Shown here piece by piece: positions 21,181 to 30,897 of a stretch of DNA of 64,000 nucleotides; positions within the stretch are counted from its first letter, which is position 1; the number at the start of each line of letters is the position of its first letter. The DNA lies in assembly GCA_002256145.1 (NCBI GenBank), contig NKIP01000004.1, forward strand, positions 246,685 to 310,684. The letters are read 5' to 3'. A program made the position numbers and the translations under genes. The notes under the pieces were generated by a model. The model had not been told where the DNA came from, ran no database searches, and saw nothing but the letters and a program-made list of their open reading frames with translations. The DNA is from Comamonadaceae bacterium PBBC1. GTDB taxonomy: Bacteria > Pseudomonadota > Gammaproteobacteria > Burkholderiales > Burkholderiaceae_C.

Positions 21181-21798
21181 TTGTTATCGATCATACAAGC
21201 CGCAGGTTGGCCCATTTGGCCCCTGATTCTGTGCTCTGTCCTGGCCTTGGCCTTGATCATTGAACGATTGTTTCAATTGCAGACCCGCAAAGTTGCCCCA
21301 TCGAACACTTTGGAAAAAGCCATGGAGGCCACTCGCTCAAACTTGCCGTCAGAAGAAGTGGTGCGCCAATTGGAAACCATGGGCGTTTTAGGGCCCGTTC
21401 TGGCCAGCGGCATCAGAAATTTGCAACAAAACCCCCAAGCCACCCACAAAGATGTCCAATCCGGGATGGAAATGGCCGGGCGCAAGGCAGCACGAGACTT
21501 AGAGCGTTACCTGACCACTTTGGCCACCATTGCTTCGGCCGCCCCGTTGCTGGGCCTTTTAGGCACCGTGGTCGGCATGATCGAGATTTTTGGCGCTCAC
21601 ACTGCGGCCAACAACCAACCGGCCCAATTGGCTCAGGGCATTTCAATCGCCTTGTACAACACCGCTTTCGGCCTGATTGTGGCGATCCCTGCCTTGATGT
21701 TTTGGCGTTACTTCCGATCCGTGGTGGACAATCACCTGCTGAACATGGAAATAGCCAGCGAACAATTTTGCCGACACCTGAACCATTTGCGTGACTGA
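21181..21798 (+). CDS. exbB: MotA/TolQ/ExbB proton channel family protein
   Basis: Inner-membrane proton channel subunit that, with the ExbD-like protein next to it, energises TonB or a Tol-type system. The 205 residues have an N-terminal helix (IIQAAGWPIWPLILCSVLALALI), a cytoplasmic loop and two C-terminal helices with the family signature APLLGLLGTVVGMI and the pore region AFGLIVAIPALMFW. The start is a TTG at 21181 with AGGAAA before it. No tonB is in view, so Tol versus Ton use is open. Clustered with exbD and lpxK. Confidence 0.9.
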   Translation: MLSIIQAAGWPIWPLILCSVLALALIIERLFQLQTRKVAPSNTLEKAMEATRSNLPSEEVVRQLETMGVLGPVLASGIRNLQQNPQATHKDVQSGMEMAGRKAARDLERYLTTLATIASAAPLLGLLGTVVGMIEIFGAHTAANNQPAQLAQGISIALYNTAFGLIVAIPALMFWRYFRSVVDNHLLNMEIASEQFCRHLNHLRD

Positions 21799-22234
21799 CT
21801 GTGTATTGATTGTGAATTTCAGTAAAAACCGCCCCTCCTCAGAGCCCGAAATCAACTTGATCCCCTTCATCGACATTTTGTTGGTGGTGATGATCTTTCT
21901 GATGCTCACCACCACATGGTCGCGTTTGACAGAAATCAGCCTGACTTTGCCTGTGGCCGATGCACAAAAACAAAAAGACCGGCCTCAGCAAATCATCTTG
22001 ACCATCAGCGCACAAGGCCAATATGCCTTGAACAAAACACCGGTCAATGGCGGCTCAGTCAGTGCACTTTCGGCTGTTTTGGCCAATTTGGCCTCCAAAG
22101 AAATGACTTTGGTGATCAGTGCGGATGCCCAAGCAAGCCACCAGTCGGTGGTCAATGCGATGGAAGCGGCCCGCCGCACAGGTTTGTCGCAAATCACCTT
22201 TGCGACCCAATCGGCTGATTCAGCGGGGTCTTGA
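21791..22234 (+). CDS. exbD: ExbD/TolR family protein
   Basis: Partner of the ExbB-like channel; a single-pass membrane protein whose periplasmic domain binds peptidoglycan or TonB. The 147 residues include EINLIPFIDILLVVMIFLMLTTT, with the membrane Asp in PFIDI that is essential for proton use in the family, and a periplasmic ferredoxin-like domain after it. The start is GTG at 21791, overlapping the exbB stop by 8 nt; a second GTG at 21812 is also possible. lpxK starts 6 nt after the stop. Confidence 0.9.
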   Translation: MTDCVLIVNFSKNRPSSEPEINLIPFIDILLVVMIFLMLTTTWSRLTEISLTLPVADAQKQKDRPQQIILTISAQGQYALNKTPVNGGSVSALSAVLANLASKEMTLVISADAQASHQSVVNAMEAARRTGLSQITFATQSADSAGS

Positions 22235-22240
22235 CTCTCC

Positions 22241-23236
22241 ATGGCGCTTGGCACCTGGCTTCACCAACGACTGCCGCGCATTTGGCTGTCGCGTGGCTGG
22301 GCTGCCCACTTGCTCATGCCCGTGGCCTGGCTTTATCAGCTTGCTTTAATGGCTCGAACAGGCCTTTACATGACTGGCCTCAAAAGCAGACATCGACTGC
22401 CCGTTCGGGTCATTGTGGTTGGCAACGTTGTGGCTGGCGGCGCGGGAAAAACGCCCGTGACGATGTCCTTGGTTGAACACCTGCAACACAAAGGGCACAC
22501 GGTCGGCGTGATCTCCAGGGGTCATGGCCGTCAGACCCGTGACACCCGCGAAGTCCTTCCGGCCGATCGTCCCGAAACCGTGGGAGACGAGCCTTTGCTC
22601 ATTCGCCAAAAAACAGGGGTTCCTGTTTGGGTTGGTTCATCCCGCGTTGAAGCAGGCCAGGCCTTGTTGGCCGCCCATCCTCAAGTGGACACCTTGGTCT
22701 GTGACGATGGCTTGCAACATTGGGCCTTGGCCCGAGACATCGAAATTTGTGTGATGGACGAACGCGGCGTTGGCAATGGCTGGCTGCTTCCTGCTGGGCC
22801 TTTGCGAGAAAAATGGCCCAGATCCGTTGACTTGCTTCTCCACACGGGCATCAACAATCTGTCTGGTGGTTTCCAGGCGAAGCGGCAACTGGGTCAAATG
22901 GCGCAGGATGCACAAGGTCGCACAAGCACCTTGAGCGATTTAAAAAGAAGCCCCGTTGATGCAGTTGCTGGACTGGCGCGTCCAGAATCCTTCTTCAAGA
23001 TGCTCCGAGAAAACGGCCTTGAACTGGCCACCACTCACGCCTTGCCCGATCATTTCAACTTTGCAACTTGGCCAAGCAGCGAAGGTCCGAGACCCTTGCT
23101 GTGCACCGAAAAAGACGCCGCCAAGCTCTGGCAACGACAACCGACCGCGCTGGCGGTGCCCCTGGTGCTCACGCCTGAACCTGCTTTTTGGCATGCCTTG
23201 GACGCACTGTTGGCAAAAACAGACCCACACTTTTGA
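22241..23236 (+). CDS. lpxK: tetraacyldisaccharide 4'-kinase
   Basis: Phosphorylates the 4'-position of the lipid A disaccharide in lipopolysaccharide synthesis; a monotopic inner-membrane enzyme. The 331 residues have an N-terminal hydrophobic anchor, the P-loop GNVVAGGAGKTPVTM (about 61-75), the SRGHGR segment, DDGLQHWALARDIEICVMDE with the catalytic Asp and metal site, and GPLREKWPRS. Placement in an exbBD-lpxK-kdsB cluster links membrane energy and outer-membrane assembly genes. Confidence 0.96.
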   Translation: MALGTWLHQRLPRIWLSRGWAAHLLMPVAWLYQLALMARTGLYMTGLKSRHRLPVRVIVVGNVVAGGAGKTPVTMSLVEHLQHKGHTVGVISRGHGRQTRDTREVLPADRPETVGDEPLLIRQKTGVPVWVGSSRVEAGQALLAAHPQVDTLVCDDGLQHWALARDIEICVMDERGVGNGWLLPAGPLREKWPRSVDLLLHTGINNLSGGFQAKRQLGQMAQDAQGRTSTLSDLKRSPVDAVAGLARPESFFKMLRENGLELATTHALPDHFNFATWPSSEGPRPLLCTEKDAAKLWQRQPTALAVPLVLTPEPAFWHALDALLAKTDPHF

Positions 23237-23320
23237 GCAAAACGGTTCTTGCGCGACATCGGAACACGATTTCACGGCAACCCATCACGAGGGCCACCTT
23301 GTCGCAGTTATCATTCCTTG

Positions 23321-23536
23321 ATGGACACCAAACTGCTTGAACTGCTTGAACTGCTGGTCTGCCCCGTGACCAAAGGCCCCTTGAACTTTGACCGTGAGGC
23401 GCAAGAGTTGCTCTCACGAAGCGCCCGGCTGGCCTATCCTGTGCGCCAAGGCATTCCCATCTTGCTTGAGAATGAAGCCCGCCCCTTGAGCGATGATGAG
23501 CTCGACAAATTGGCCGCGTTGCGTCCCCCCTTGTGA
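23321..23536 (+). CDS. Trm112 family protein
   Basis: A 71-residue protein of the UPF0434/Trm112 family (YcaR-like): [21 protein letters not shown], then [20 protein letters not shown]. In eukaryotes Trm112 activates methyltransferases; the bacterial role is unsettled. Only one Cys of the usual zinc knuckle (LVCPVTKG) is present, as in most proteobacterial forms. The ATG at 23321 is chosen since family similarity begins there; a longer frame adds 24 unrelated residues. lpxK lies upstream and kdsB 10 nt downstream, the usual order. Confidence 0.93.
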   Translation: MDTKLLELLELLVCPVTKGPLNFDREAQELLSRSARLAYPVRQGIPILLENEARPLSDDELDKLAALRPPL

Positions 23537-23546
23537 GCCCACGGTC

Positions 23547-24326
23547 ATGAGCGAAATCACTACCCAACTGGACTTTACGGTCCTGATTCCAGCACGCCTG
23601 GCTTCAACGCGACTGCCCAACAAGCCTTTGGCCGATGTCGTGGGATTGCCCATGATCGTGCGAGTGGCCAGGCAAGCGCAACGCTCGCGGGCCCAACAAG
23701 TGGTGGTCGCCGCTGATGACGTCCGCATTGTGAACGCTTGTGCCGAGCACGGCATACAGGCCTTACTCACACGACAAGACCACCCCAGCGGCAGTGATCG
23801 TTTGGCTGAAGTTTGTCAGCAACTGGGATTGCCCGCCGACCGGGTGGTGGTCAATGTCCAGGGCGACGAACCCCTGATCGAACCGGAATTGATCAACCAA
23901 GTCGCCCTTGCTTTGACGCAGTGTCCGCAAGCAAGCATGAGCACCGCTGCCCATGCCATCACATCCTGCGCCGACTTCACCAATCCCAATGTGGTCAAAG
24001 TGGTCACCGATGCCCGTGGCATCGCGCTTTATTTCAGCAGAGCGCCCATCCCTTGGTGGCGAGATGGCCCTGCTGACCCGCTTTTGATGCAACTGCCAGA
24101 CCCCGCACCCTTGCGCCATGTGGGCATTTACGCTTACCGGGCAGGATTTTTATCACTTTTCCCACAATTGCCTGTAGCCCCCATTGAAACTGTGGAATCA
24201 CTGGAGCAATTGCGCGCACTTTGGCATGGACACGCCATTGCGGTGCACATCACTGACAAGGCCCCTGGGCCTGGTGTTGACACGCCTGAAGATTTGGATC
24301 GGGTCCGCGCCCTGCTGATGGCGTAA
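23547..24326 (+). CDS. kdsB: 3-deoxy-manno-octulosonate cytidylyltransferase (CMP-KDO synthetase)
   Basis: Activates KDO with CTP to CMP-KDO for transfer to lipid A. The 259 residues show the nucleotidyltransferase motif [22 protein letters not shown] (about 11-32), the SGSDRLAE segment, [12 protein letters not shown] with the metal-binding Asp, [12 protein letters not shown], and the terminal LEQLRAL...GVDTPEDL. The ATG at 23547 is where homology starts; a longer in-frame stretch overlaps Trm112. Confidence 0.97.
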   Translation: MSEITTQLDFTVLIPARLASTRLPNKPLADVVGLPMIVRVARQAQRSRAQQVVVAADDVRIVNACAEHGIQALLTRQDHPSGSDRLAEVCQQLGLPADRVVVNVQGDEPLIEPELINQVALALTQCPQASMSTAAHAITSCADFTNPNVVKVVTDARGIALYFSRAPIPWWRDGPADPLLMQLPDPAPLRHVGIYAYRAGFLSLFPQLPVAPIETVESLEQLRALWHGHAIAVHITDKAPGPGVDTPEDLDRVRALLMA

Positions 24327-24423
24327 GCCTGGCTTGAGCATCGCGTGATATTCTCGACCTATGTTGTCAGGAGACGTGGGTCCGTATGAGATCCATCTGA
24401 CAGACACCCATGACAAGCTATAA

Positions 24424-25086
<663 letters not shown>

Positions 25087-25123
25087 TGAATTCTTGAGCG
25101 CGGCATGCGCTGCACAGCCTCAC

Positions 25124-25152
25124 AAAGCCCCGTTAAGGGGCTTTTTGTTTTT
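25124..25152 (+). terminator. intrinsic terminator of adk
   Basis: AAAGCCCC (25124-25131) pairs with GGGGCTTT (25137-25144) around GTTAA, followed by TTTTGTTTTT on the plus strand. It separates adk from the lexA promoter. Confidence 0.88.
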
Positions 25153-25269
25153 GGGGGTGCCCGGCCATCGCTTTTGTTGCAAATGCCCTGCGGCTCCACA
25201 CCAAGGCGCTTTGCATCCAAGGCCCATGGTTGATGGTTTTTACACACACTCCTTGCAAAACCTCAAAAA

Positions 25270-25304
25270 CTGGTTAAAAATACAGTCACTGGATGAAACA
25301 ACAG
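25270..25304 (+). promoter_or_regulatory. two tandem LexA (SOS) boxes upstream of lexA
   Basis: CTGGTTAAAAATACAG (25270-25285) and CTGGATGAAACAACAG (25289-25304) both fit the CTG-N10-CAG consensus and are 3 nt apart. The first has the A/T-rich core of strong boxes; the second is weaker. They end 14 nt before the lexA ATG, so LexA would repress its own gene. Confidence 0.85.
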
Positions 25305-25318
25305 CCCTAGGAGCACCG

Positions 25319-25990
25319 ATGACCGACGATCCGAAACTCACGGCCAGGCAACAAGAAATTCTGAACCTGATTCAGAACACCATGGCCAACACGGGTTCCC
25401 CACCCACACGCGCAGAGATCGCCACGGCATTGGGTTTCAAGTCGGCAAACGCGGCCGAAGAGCACCTCAAAGCACTGGCCCGCAAAGGCGTCATCGAACT
25501 GGTCAGCGGCACTTCCCGCGGAATTCGTCTCAAAGGCAGCGCCCGCAGCACGCCCCGTGTGCCTGCGGATTCGTTCAGCCTGAACCTGCCCGGACTGGCG
25601 CAACTTTGTTTGCCCTTGGTGGGGCGGGTTGCCGCTGGCTCTCCCATCCTTGCGCAAGAACATGTTGACCGCTCTTACCAAGTCGAAAGCACTTTGTTCG
25701 CACAACAGCCTGATTACTTGTTGCGTGTCAGAGGCATGTCCATGCGGGACGCGGGCATCATGGATGGAGATTTGTTGGCCGTGAAATCAACCAAAGACGT
25801 TCGCAATGGACAAATTGTGGTGGCCCGTTTGGGGGACGATGTCACGGTCAAACGTTTGAACAAAACAGCCTCTGGCATTGAACTGCTGCCTGAAAACCCA
25901 GATTACCCGGTCATTTTGGTGCGTCCTGGCGAACCTTTTGACATTGAAGGCTTGGCGGTGGGCCTGATACGCAACACATTCATCATTTGA
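25319..25990 (+). CDS. lexA: LexA repressor
   Basis: Represses SOS genes and is inactivated by RecA-stimulated self-cleavage. The 223 residues have an N-terminal winged helix ([13 protein letters not shown], then [27 protein letters not shown]), the cleavage site Ala106-Gly107 in GRVAAGSP, the nucleophile Ser141 in GMSMRD and the Lys178 general base in VTVKRL. All catalytic residues are present. The ATG at 25319 directly follows two SOS boxes; a longer in-frame reading would run back into adk and is not credible. Confidence 0.97.
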   Translation: MTDDPKLTARQQEILNLIQNTMANTGSPPTRAEIATALGFKSANAAEEHLKALARKGVIELVSGTSRGIRLKGSARSTPRVPADSFSLNLPGLAQLCLPLVGRVAAGSPILAQEHVDRSYQVESTLFAQQPDYLLRVRGMSMRDAGIMDGDLLAVKSTKDVRNGQIVVARLGDDVTVKRLNKTASGIELLPENPDYPVILVRPGEPFDIEGLAVGLIRNTFII

Positions 25991-26099
25991 TGCTTTAAAT
26001 CCTGGCTCAGGTGGCGGGCGCTGTTCTTCAGCCCTGAGCCCAGCGATTTTCTTCAGCAATCCTGCCTGTGTCCAACCTCCATGATTTGAAAGGTTTCAC

Positions 26100-26414
26100 A
26101 TGGGAATCGCTCTGCTAACTTTGTCAGTTTTTTTAAAAAAACTGAACCTTAATCCTGTCAACGCATCGGTTTTGACAAAATCTCGTACATCGCGCCCACA
26201 CCCCAGCTGGGCCGTCCGCCCCCCAAGTGCTTGTACAGCCGCGCAGCGCACGCAAGTGCCAGACAATCCGCCCCTCCTTCGTGTCTTGCGCATTCAGGAA
26301 AACGGTCAACAGGCAGACTGTGCCGGACGAATGGTGATTTCGGGGCGCATGGCGGATGTTTGCGCCGAGCTGGACCGCTTGGTGGCACTCGAGTCAAGGC
26401 AATCACATCGGTAA
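26100..26414 (+). CDS. small hypothetical protein (Comamonadaceae-type), start uncertain
   Basis: An ATG at 26100 with GAAAGG 7 nt upstream opens a 104-residue frame. Only the C-terminal half looks coding: PPLLRVLRIQENGQQADCAG and MVISGRMADVCAELDRLVALE, a pattern I associate with short conserved hypothetical proteins in this family. The N-terminal half is basic and proline-rich and includes a perfect 22-bp palindrome (26124-26145), so the real start may be the GTG at 26256, which gives 52 residues but has no ribosome binding site. Function unknown. Confidence 0.45.
   Translation: MGIALLTLSVFLKKLNLNPVNASVLTKSRTSRPHPSWAVRPPSACTAAQRTQVPDNPPLLRVLRIQENGQQADCAGRMVISGRMADVCAELDRLVALESRQSHR
26124..26145. 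repeat. perfect 22-bp A/T palindrome
   Basis: TCAG, seven T, seven A, CTGA form a perfect 22-bp palindrome 133 nt downstream of the lexA stop. It could be an A/T-rich terminator hairpin for lexA or an operator; it does not fit the SOS box (CTG-N10-CAG). Confidence 0.6.
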
Positions 26415-26553
26415 AAACACGGCGGGTACATACCCGCTCAATCCATTGGCTCGACACCACGCTTTCACAACGCAAGCCCATGAAAGCGGATTCAGTCAAA
26501 AGGAATCTGCGCATCCCCGCCGTAAGCGCCCAGTGTCAAGGCACAATGTCGGG

Positions 26554-27561
26554 ATGAACATCGTGATCCTCGACGACTATCAAGACGTCGTCCGCAAACT
26601 CAGTTGCGCTTCCAAGCTCGAGAATTTTCCCGCCAAGGTATACACCAACACAGTCAAAGGCATTGGTCAACTCTCTGTTCGCCTCAAAGATGCTGACGTG
26701 ATTGTCCTGATCCGTGAACGCACGGCACTCAATCGGGCCTTGATTGAAAAACTGCCAAGATTGAAATTGATTGCACAAACTGGACGTGTTGGCAGTCACA
26801 TTGACTTGGCAGCCTGCACCGAACGTGGCATTGCAGTTGCCGAGGGTGTTGGTTCGCCCACCGCTCCTGCGGAATTGACTTGGGCTCTGGTCATGGCCGC
26901 CTCTCGAAGATTGCCGCAATACATCAGCAGCCTCAAGCATGGCGCTTGGCAACAGTCTGGCCTGAAATCCAGCTCCATGCCCGTCAACTTTGGCTTGGGC
27001 ACTGTCCTCAAGGGCAAAACCCTGGGCATTTGGGGTTACGGAAAAATTGGGCAACTGGTGGCCGGTTACGGCAAAGCTTTTGGCATGCAAGTTCAGATCT
27101 GGGGCAGCGATGAATCGCGCGTCAGAGCGGTCAAGGACGGCTACGCTGCGTCCACGAGCAGAGAGGCATTTTTTGAAAACTCAGACGTTTTGTCTTTGCA
27201 TCTGCGCTTGAATGAATCAACCCAAGGCATTGTGACCACGGAAGACCTGTGCCGCATGAAACCCAGCTCTTTGCTGGTCAACACCTCACGCGCTGAACTT
27301 TTGGAAGCCAACGCCTTGATCGGCGCATTGAACCGCGGACGCCCTGGGATGGCCGCAGTCGATGTATTTGAATCCGAACCCATCTTGCAGGGATCGGCCC
27401 TGCTTCGACTGGAAAACTGCATTTGCACGCCACACATTGGCTATGTCGAAAAAGACAGCTACGAGCTTTACTTCGGTGTGGCATTTGACAACGTGGTCAA
27501 CTACATCAAGGGCACCCCCACCAACATTGTCAACCCCGGTGCCTTGCAAGTCAGGCGCTAA
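26554..27561 (+). CDS. D-2-hydroxyacid dehydrogenase family protein
   Basis: A 335-residue NAD-dependent dehydrogenase of the D-isomer-specific 2-hydroxyacid family (phosphoglycerate dehydrogenase-like). The cofactor site is LGIWGYGKIGQLVAGYGKAFGM, the catalytic Arg lies in VNTSRAELLE, the Glu in VDVFESEP and the His in TPHIGYVEKDSYELYF. The last motif, HIGY, is the form found in a subgroup without known substrate. The ATG at 26554 is chosen because the Rossmann-type start MNIVILDDYQD begins there. Confidence 0.88.
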   Translation: MNIVILDDYQDVVRKLSCASKLENFPAKVYTNTVKGIGQLSVRLKDADVIVLIRERTALNRALIEKLPRLKLIAQTGRVGSHIDLAACTERGIAVAEGVGSPTAPAELTWALVMAASRRLPQYISSLKHGAWQQSGLKSSSMPVNFGLGTVLKGKTLGIWGYGKIGQLVAGYGKAFGMQVQIWGSDESRVRAVKDGYAASTSREAFFENSDVLSLHLRLNESTQGIVTTEDLCRMKPSSLLVNTSRAELLEANALIGALNRGRPGMAAVDVFESEPILQGSALLRLENCICTPHIGYVEKDSYELYFGVAFDNVVNYIKGTPTNIVNPGALQVRR

Positions 27562-27753
27562 AGCCATCTTCAAAAAACCGAATTCCATGCCGTCAGCCCC
27601 AACACTCGTCCAAGACGAGATGCTCCAAGGACTCGCTGGGTCCTGCAAGAGTGAGGCGATAATCCCTCGAGCCATGCCTCACTGAATGTCTCAAATTGAC
27701 TCTCTTTGAGCAGTTTTGCGCTTAAACGCTCTTCAGCTTCTTCAACAACCAAC

Positions 27754-29274
27754 ATGACACTCGCATTTTCCAAAGTCGCCATTATCGGCGCTGGCGCCAT
27801 GGGGCGCGGTATCGCCCAAATCGCCGCGCAAGCAGGCAGCCAAGTTTGGCTGTACGACACGCAAGCCGAAGCCATTCAAAAAGCGCGCGATGCCGTGTTC
27901 CAGCAATGGGACAAGTTGCAGGAAAAAGGCCGCCTCACAGCCGAAGCCGTGACCGGTCACAAAAGCCGCCTGCGGGGTGCCACCAGCTTGCAAGACCTGG
28001 CCGAATGCGAGCTGGTGGTCGAAGCCATCGTTGAAAAGCTCGACATCAAGAAAAGCCTGTTCACCGAACTCGAAAAAGTGCTGGCACCCACGGCGGTGCT
28101 GGTGACCAACACCTCGTCCCTGTCAGTGACCGCCATTGCCGCCGCCTTGCAGCGCCCGGCGCAGTTTGCGGGCTACCACTTCTTCAACCCCGTGCCCCTC
28201 ATGAAGGTGGTCGAGGTGATTGCCGGCCTCAAAACAGACCTTGGCGTCTGCCAGCGCCTGTCTGACTTTGCACGCCAGATGGGCCACACCCCGGTGCAGG
28301 CCCAAGACACACCCGGCTTCATCGTCAACCACGCCGGACGTGGTTACGGCACCGAAGCGCTGCGCATTGTGAGCGAAGGCATCGCCGATTTCGCCACCAT
28401 TGACCGCATATTGCGCGACCAAGTCGGCTTCAAACTCGGCCCCTTCGAGTTGTTTGACCTCACCGCACTCGATGTATCGCACCATGTGATCGAATCGATT
28501 TACCACCAGTATTACGAAGAGCCGCGCTACCGCCCCAACGTGATCACCGCCCAGCGACTGGCCGGTGGTGTGGTCGGCAAAAAGGTCGGCGAAGGCTTTT
28601 ACAAATACGTCGATGGCGCAGCGCAAGTGCCCGCCGAGCCACCTGTTCCCGTGGTGGACAGCATGCCCCCCGTCTGGGTTTCGCCCCGCGCAGCCCGCCG
28701 CATGGAATTGCTGCAGCTGCTCAAAGACCTGGGTGCCAAAATCGAAACCGGCGCATCGCCCTCGCCTGAAGCACTGACCCTCGTCGCCCCGCTGGGCTTT
28801 GACATCACCACCGTGGCCGTGGTCGAGCGCCTCGACCCCGCCCGCACCGTGGGCATCGACATGCTGTTTGTGGATGCGTCCACCAAGCGCCGCGTCTTGG
28901 CCACCAACCCGGCCACACGCGCCGACATGCGCGACGCCGCTCACGCCCTGTTTGCCCGCGACGGCAAAGCCGTGTCGGTGATCCGCGACAGCGGCGGTTT
29001 TGTCACGCAGCGCGTCGTGGCCACCATTGTCAACATCGCGTCTGACATGTGCCAGCAGCGCATCTGCAGCCCACAAGACCTGGAAACCGCCGTGACATTG
29101 GGCCTGGCCTACCCCATGGGTCCACTGGCCATGGGCAACAAGCTGGGACCCGACAGCATTTTGGAAGTGCTGTTCAATCTGCAAACGGTCTATGGCGACA
29201 CACGCTATCGCCCAAGCCCCTGGTTGCGCCGCCGAGGTGCCATTGGCTTGTCCCTCATGCACACGGAAGACTGA
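27754..29274 (+). CDS. 3-hydroxyacyl-CoA dehydrogenase (PaaH-like, two-domain)
   Basis: NAD-dependent oxidation of 3-hydroxyacyl-CoA to 3-ketoacyl-CoA. The N-terminal Rossmann domain has VAIIGAGAMGRGIAQIAAQAG, and the family segments NTSSLSVTAIA, FAGYHFFNPVPLMKVVEVI and DTPGFIVNHAGRGYGTEAL follow. A second C-terminal 3HCDH domain begins near residue 390 (RDSGGFVTQRVVATIVNIA), giving the 506-residue size of PaaH/PaaC-type enzymes of phenylacetate degradation. The rest of the paa cluster is absent, so the exact pathway is open. Start at 27754 (MTLAFSKVAIIGAG). The enoyl-CoA hydratase gene follows 2 nt later. Confidence 0.93.
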   Translation: MTLAFSKVAIIGAGAMGRGIAQIAAQAGSQVWLYDTQAEAIQKARDAVFQQWDKLQEKGRLTAEAVTGHKSRLRGATSLQDLAECELVVEAIVEKLDIKKSLFTELEKVLAPTAVLVTNTSSLSVTAIAAALQRPAQFAGYHFFNPVPLMKVVEVIAGLKTDLGVCQRLSDFARQMGHTPVQAQDTPGFIVNHAGRGYGTEALRIVSEGIADFATIDRILRDQVGFKLGPFELFDLTALDVSHHVIESIYHQYYEEPRYRPNVITAQRLAGGVVGKKVGEGFYKYVDGAAQVPAEPPVPVVDSMPPVWVSPRAARRMELLQLLKDLGAKIETGASPSPEALTLVAPLGFDITTVAVVERLDPARTVGIDMLFVDASTKRRVLATNPATRADMRDAAHALFARDGKAVSVIRDSGGFVTQRVVATIVNIASDMCQQRICSPQDLETAVTLGLAYPMGPLAMGNKLGPDSILEVLFNLQTVYGDTRYRPSPWLRRRGAIGLSLMHTED

Positions 29275-29276
29275 GC

Positions 29277-30056
29277 ATGACCGCCCAACTGCTCAGCACC
29301 AGCGAAGGCCGGACCCTGATCCTGACCCTCAGCAACCCTGAATTTCGCAACGCGCTCGGACCAGAAATGTACGCCGCCGGGGTGGAGGCCTTGAGCGTGG
29401 CCGAGTCCAACCCCGATGTGCGCAGCGTGGTGATCACCGGGTCCAACGGCATCTTCAGCGCGGGCGGCAATTTGCAGCGCTTACAAAACAACCGCCAACT
29501 GCCACCCGAGCACCAAGCGCAAAGCATCGAAGGCCTGCACAACTGGATCGAAGCGATCCGCACCTTTCCCAAGCCGGTGATTGCCGCCGTTGAAGGCCCT
29601 GCGGCCGGTGCCGGTTTTTCGCTGGCACTGGCCTGCGACATGATCGTCGCGGCCCGCAACAGCGTGTTCGTGATGGCCTACAGCTCCATCGCCTTGTCGC
29701 CCGATGGCGGCGGCAGCTGGAGTCTGTCACGCGCAGTACCACGCCAGTTGGCCACCGAACTGCTCATGTGTGGTGAGCGCATTGGCGCAGAACGCTTGCA
29801 ACAAATGGGGGTGGTCAACCGCCTGGCCGATGCAGGCCAAGCCCTGCAACAAGCCCTGCAACTTTGTGAACAACTCAACAGCCGAGCACCCAACGCTTTG
29901 ACCAGCATCAAGGATTTACTCAGCGATGCCGATGGCAGCAGCCTCAATGCGCAATTGGCACGCGAACGGGACCACTTTGTCAAAAACCTGCACCACCCCA
30001 ACGCAGGCATTGGCATTGGTGCATTTTTGAATAAGCAAAAACCCGAATACGAATAA
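29277..30056 (+). CDS. enoyl-CoA hydratase/isomerase family protein
   Basis: A 259-residue crotonase-fold protein, expected to hydrate enoyl-CoA or isomerise a double bond, pairing with the dehydrogenase whose stop is 2 nt upstream. The oxyanion-hole motifs are SAGGNLQRLQ and AAVEGPAAGAGFSLALACD. The position of the usual catalytic Glu pair is changed: the second segment reads IALSPDGGGSWSLSR, with SPDGG as in PaaG/isomerase-type members rather than EVTLG as in classic hydratases. So isomerase activity is at least as likely as hydratase. Confidence 0.88.
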   Translation: MTAQLLSTSEGRTLILTLSNPEFRNALGPEMYAAGVEALSVAESNPDVRSVVITGSNGIFSAGGNLQRLQNNRQLPPEHQAQSIEGLHNWIEAIRTFPKPVIAAVEGPAAGAGFSLALACDMIVAARNSVFVMAYSSIALSPDGGGSWSLSRAVPRQLATELLMCGERIGAERLQQMGVVNRLADAGQALQQALQLCEQLNSRAPNALTSIKDLLSDADGSSLNAQLARERDHFVKNLHHPNAGIGIGAFLNKQKPEYE

Positions 30057-30113
30057 AGCGACTGGTCCCCCAGGCGACAAAAACCCAATCATCAGTCACT
30101 CAAAGGACAGAGC

Positions 30114-30833
30114 ATGGACGAGCCCATTCTGACAATGGAGGAAAGAGAGGCGATCAACAGTGGTCGCTGGTTCTCAAGCCTTTCACCTTCACTTCGACAC
30201 GACATACTTCGATGCGCTTACGTCAAACGACACAAAGATGGCGACATGCTCGCGGCACGGGGAGACCCGCCCGAGCAGTGGATCGCCTGCGCCAAGGGTG
30301 CTGTGCGCGTGAGCTCGACCTCGGTGTCGGGCAAGCAAATCACTTTGACCTATGTAGAGCCGGGCATTTGGTTTGGCGATGTATCGATCTTCGACGGGGA
30401 TCGGCGCACGCACGACTGCTATGCACACGGCGACACGACCACACTCAACGTGGCCAAGGCCGACTTCAAGAAAATCCTCACGCAGCACGTCGAGTTTTAC
30501 GACGCGATGCTGCGCCTGCATGCGCGGCGCATTCGCCAGCTTTATGGCTTGGTAGAGGACCTCAACACCCTGCCCTTGCGGGCTCGGCTGGCCAAGCAGC
30601 TCAACCACTTGCTGCGCAGCTACGGCGTGCCCAGTTTGTCGGACGCCAAGGCGATTCGCATCAGCTTGCAATTGGCCCAGGAAGAACTGGCGCAACTGCT
30701 GGGCGCATCGCGCCAGAGGGTCAACCAGGAACTCAAGCAAATGGAGCGCGAGCAAATCATCCGCATCGAGCCCGGTGGCCTGGTGGTGCTGGACCGCGAC
30801 GCGCTGCTGCTGATCGTCAACGCGGACCACTGA
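30114..30833 (+). CDS. Crp/Fnr family transcriptional regulator
   Basis: A 239-residue regulator with an N-terminal cyclic-nucleotide-binding jellyroll (about 20-140, with GEPPEQWIA-like GDPPEQWIACAKG and FGDVSIFDGDRRTHDCYA) and a C-terminal winged helix (QLAQEELAQLLGASRQRVNQELKQMEREQIIRIEPGGLVVLD). It has too few N-terminal cysteines for an Fnr-type iron-sulfur cluster, so a CRP-type ligand sensor is more likely. It sits between the beta-oxidation pair and the APH-ACAD pair, a likely regulator of them. AAAGGACA precedes the ATG. Confidence 0.9.
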   Translation: MDEPILTMEEREAINSGRWFSSLSPSLRHDILRCAYVKRHKDGDMLAARGDPPEQWIACAKGAVRVSSTSVSGKQITLTYVEPGIWFGDVSIFDGDRRTHDCYAHGDTTTLNVAKADFKKILTQHVEFYDAMLRLHARRIRQLYGLVEDLNTLPLRARLAKQLNHLLRSYGVPSLSDAKAIRISLQLAQEELAQLLGASRQRVNQELKQMEREQIIRIEPGGLVVLDRDALLLIVNADH

Positions 30834-30897
30834 CACACCCCATTTCCACCCTCTCGCCGCTGTCTGCGGCGAAAACCAATTTTCGACGGGTCCACCC

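Noticed and set aside
26158..26514. 118-residue minus-strand frame opposite the small hypothetical gene
   Set aside because: Arg/Cys-rich composition without a recognisable motif or ribosome binding site; the plus strand has the more protein-like segment.
28123..29262. 379-residue minus-strand frame opposite the 3-hydroxyacyl-CoA dehydrogenase
   Set aside because: Same kind of shadow frame; the plus-strand gene is unambiguous.
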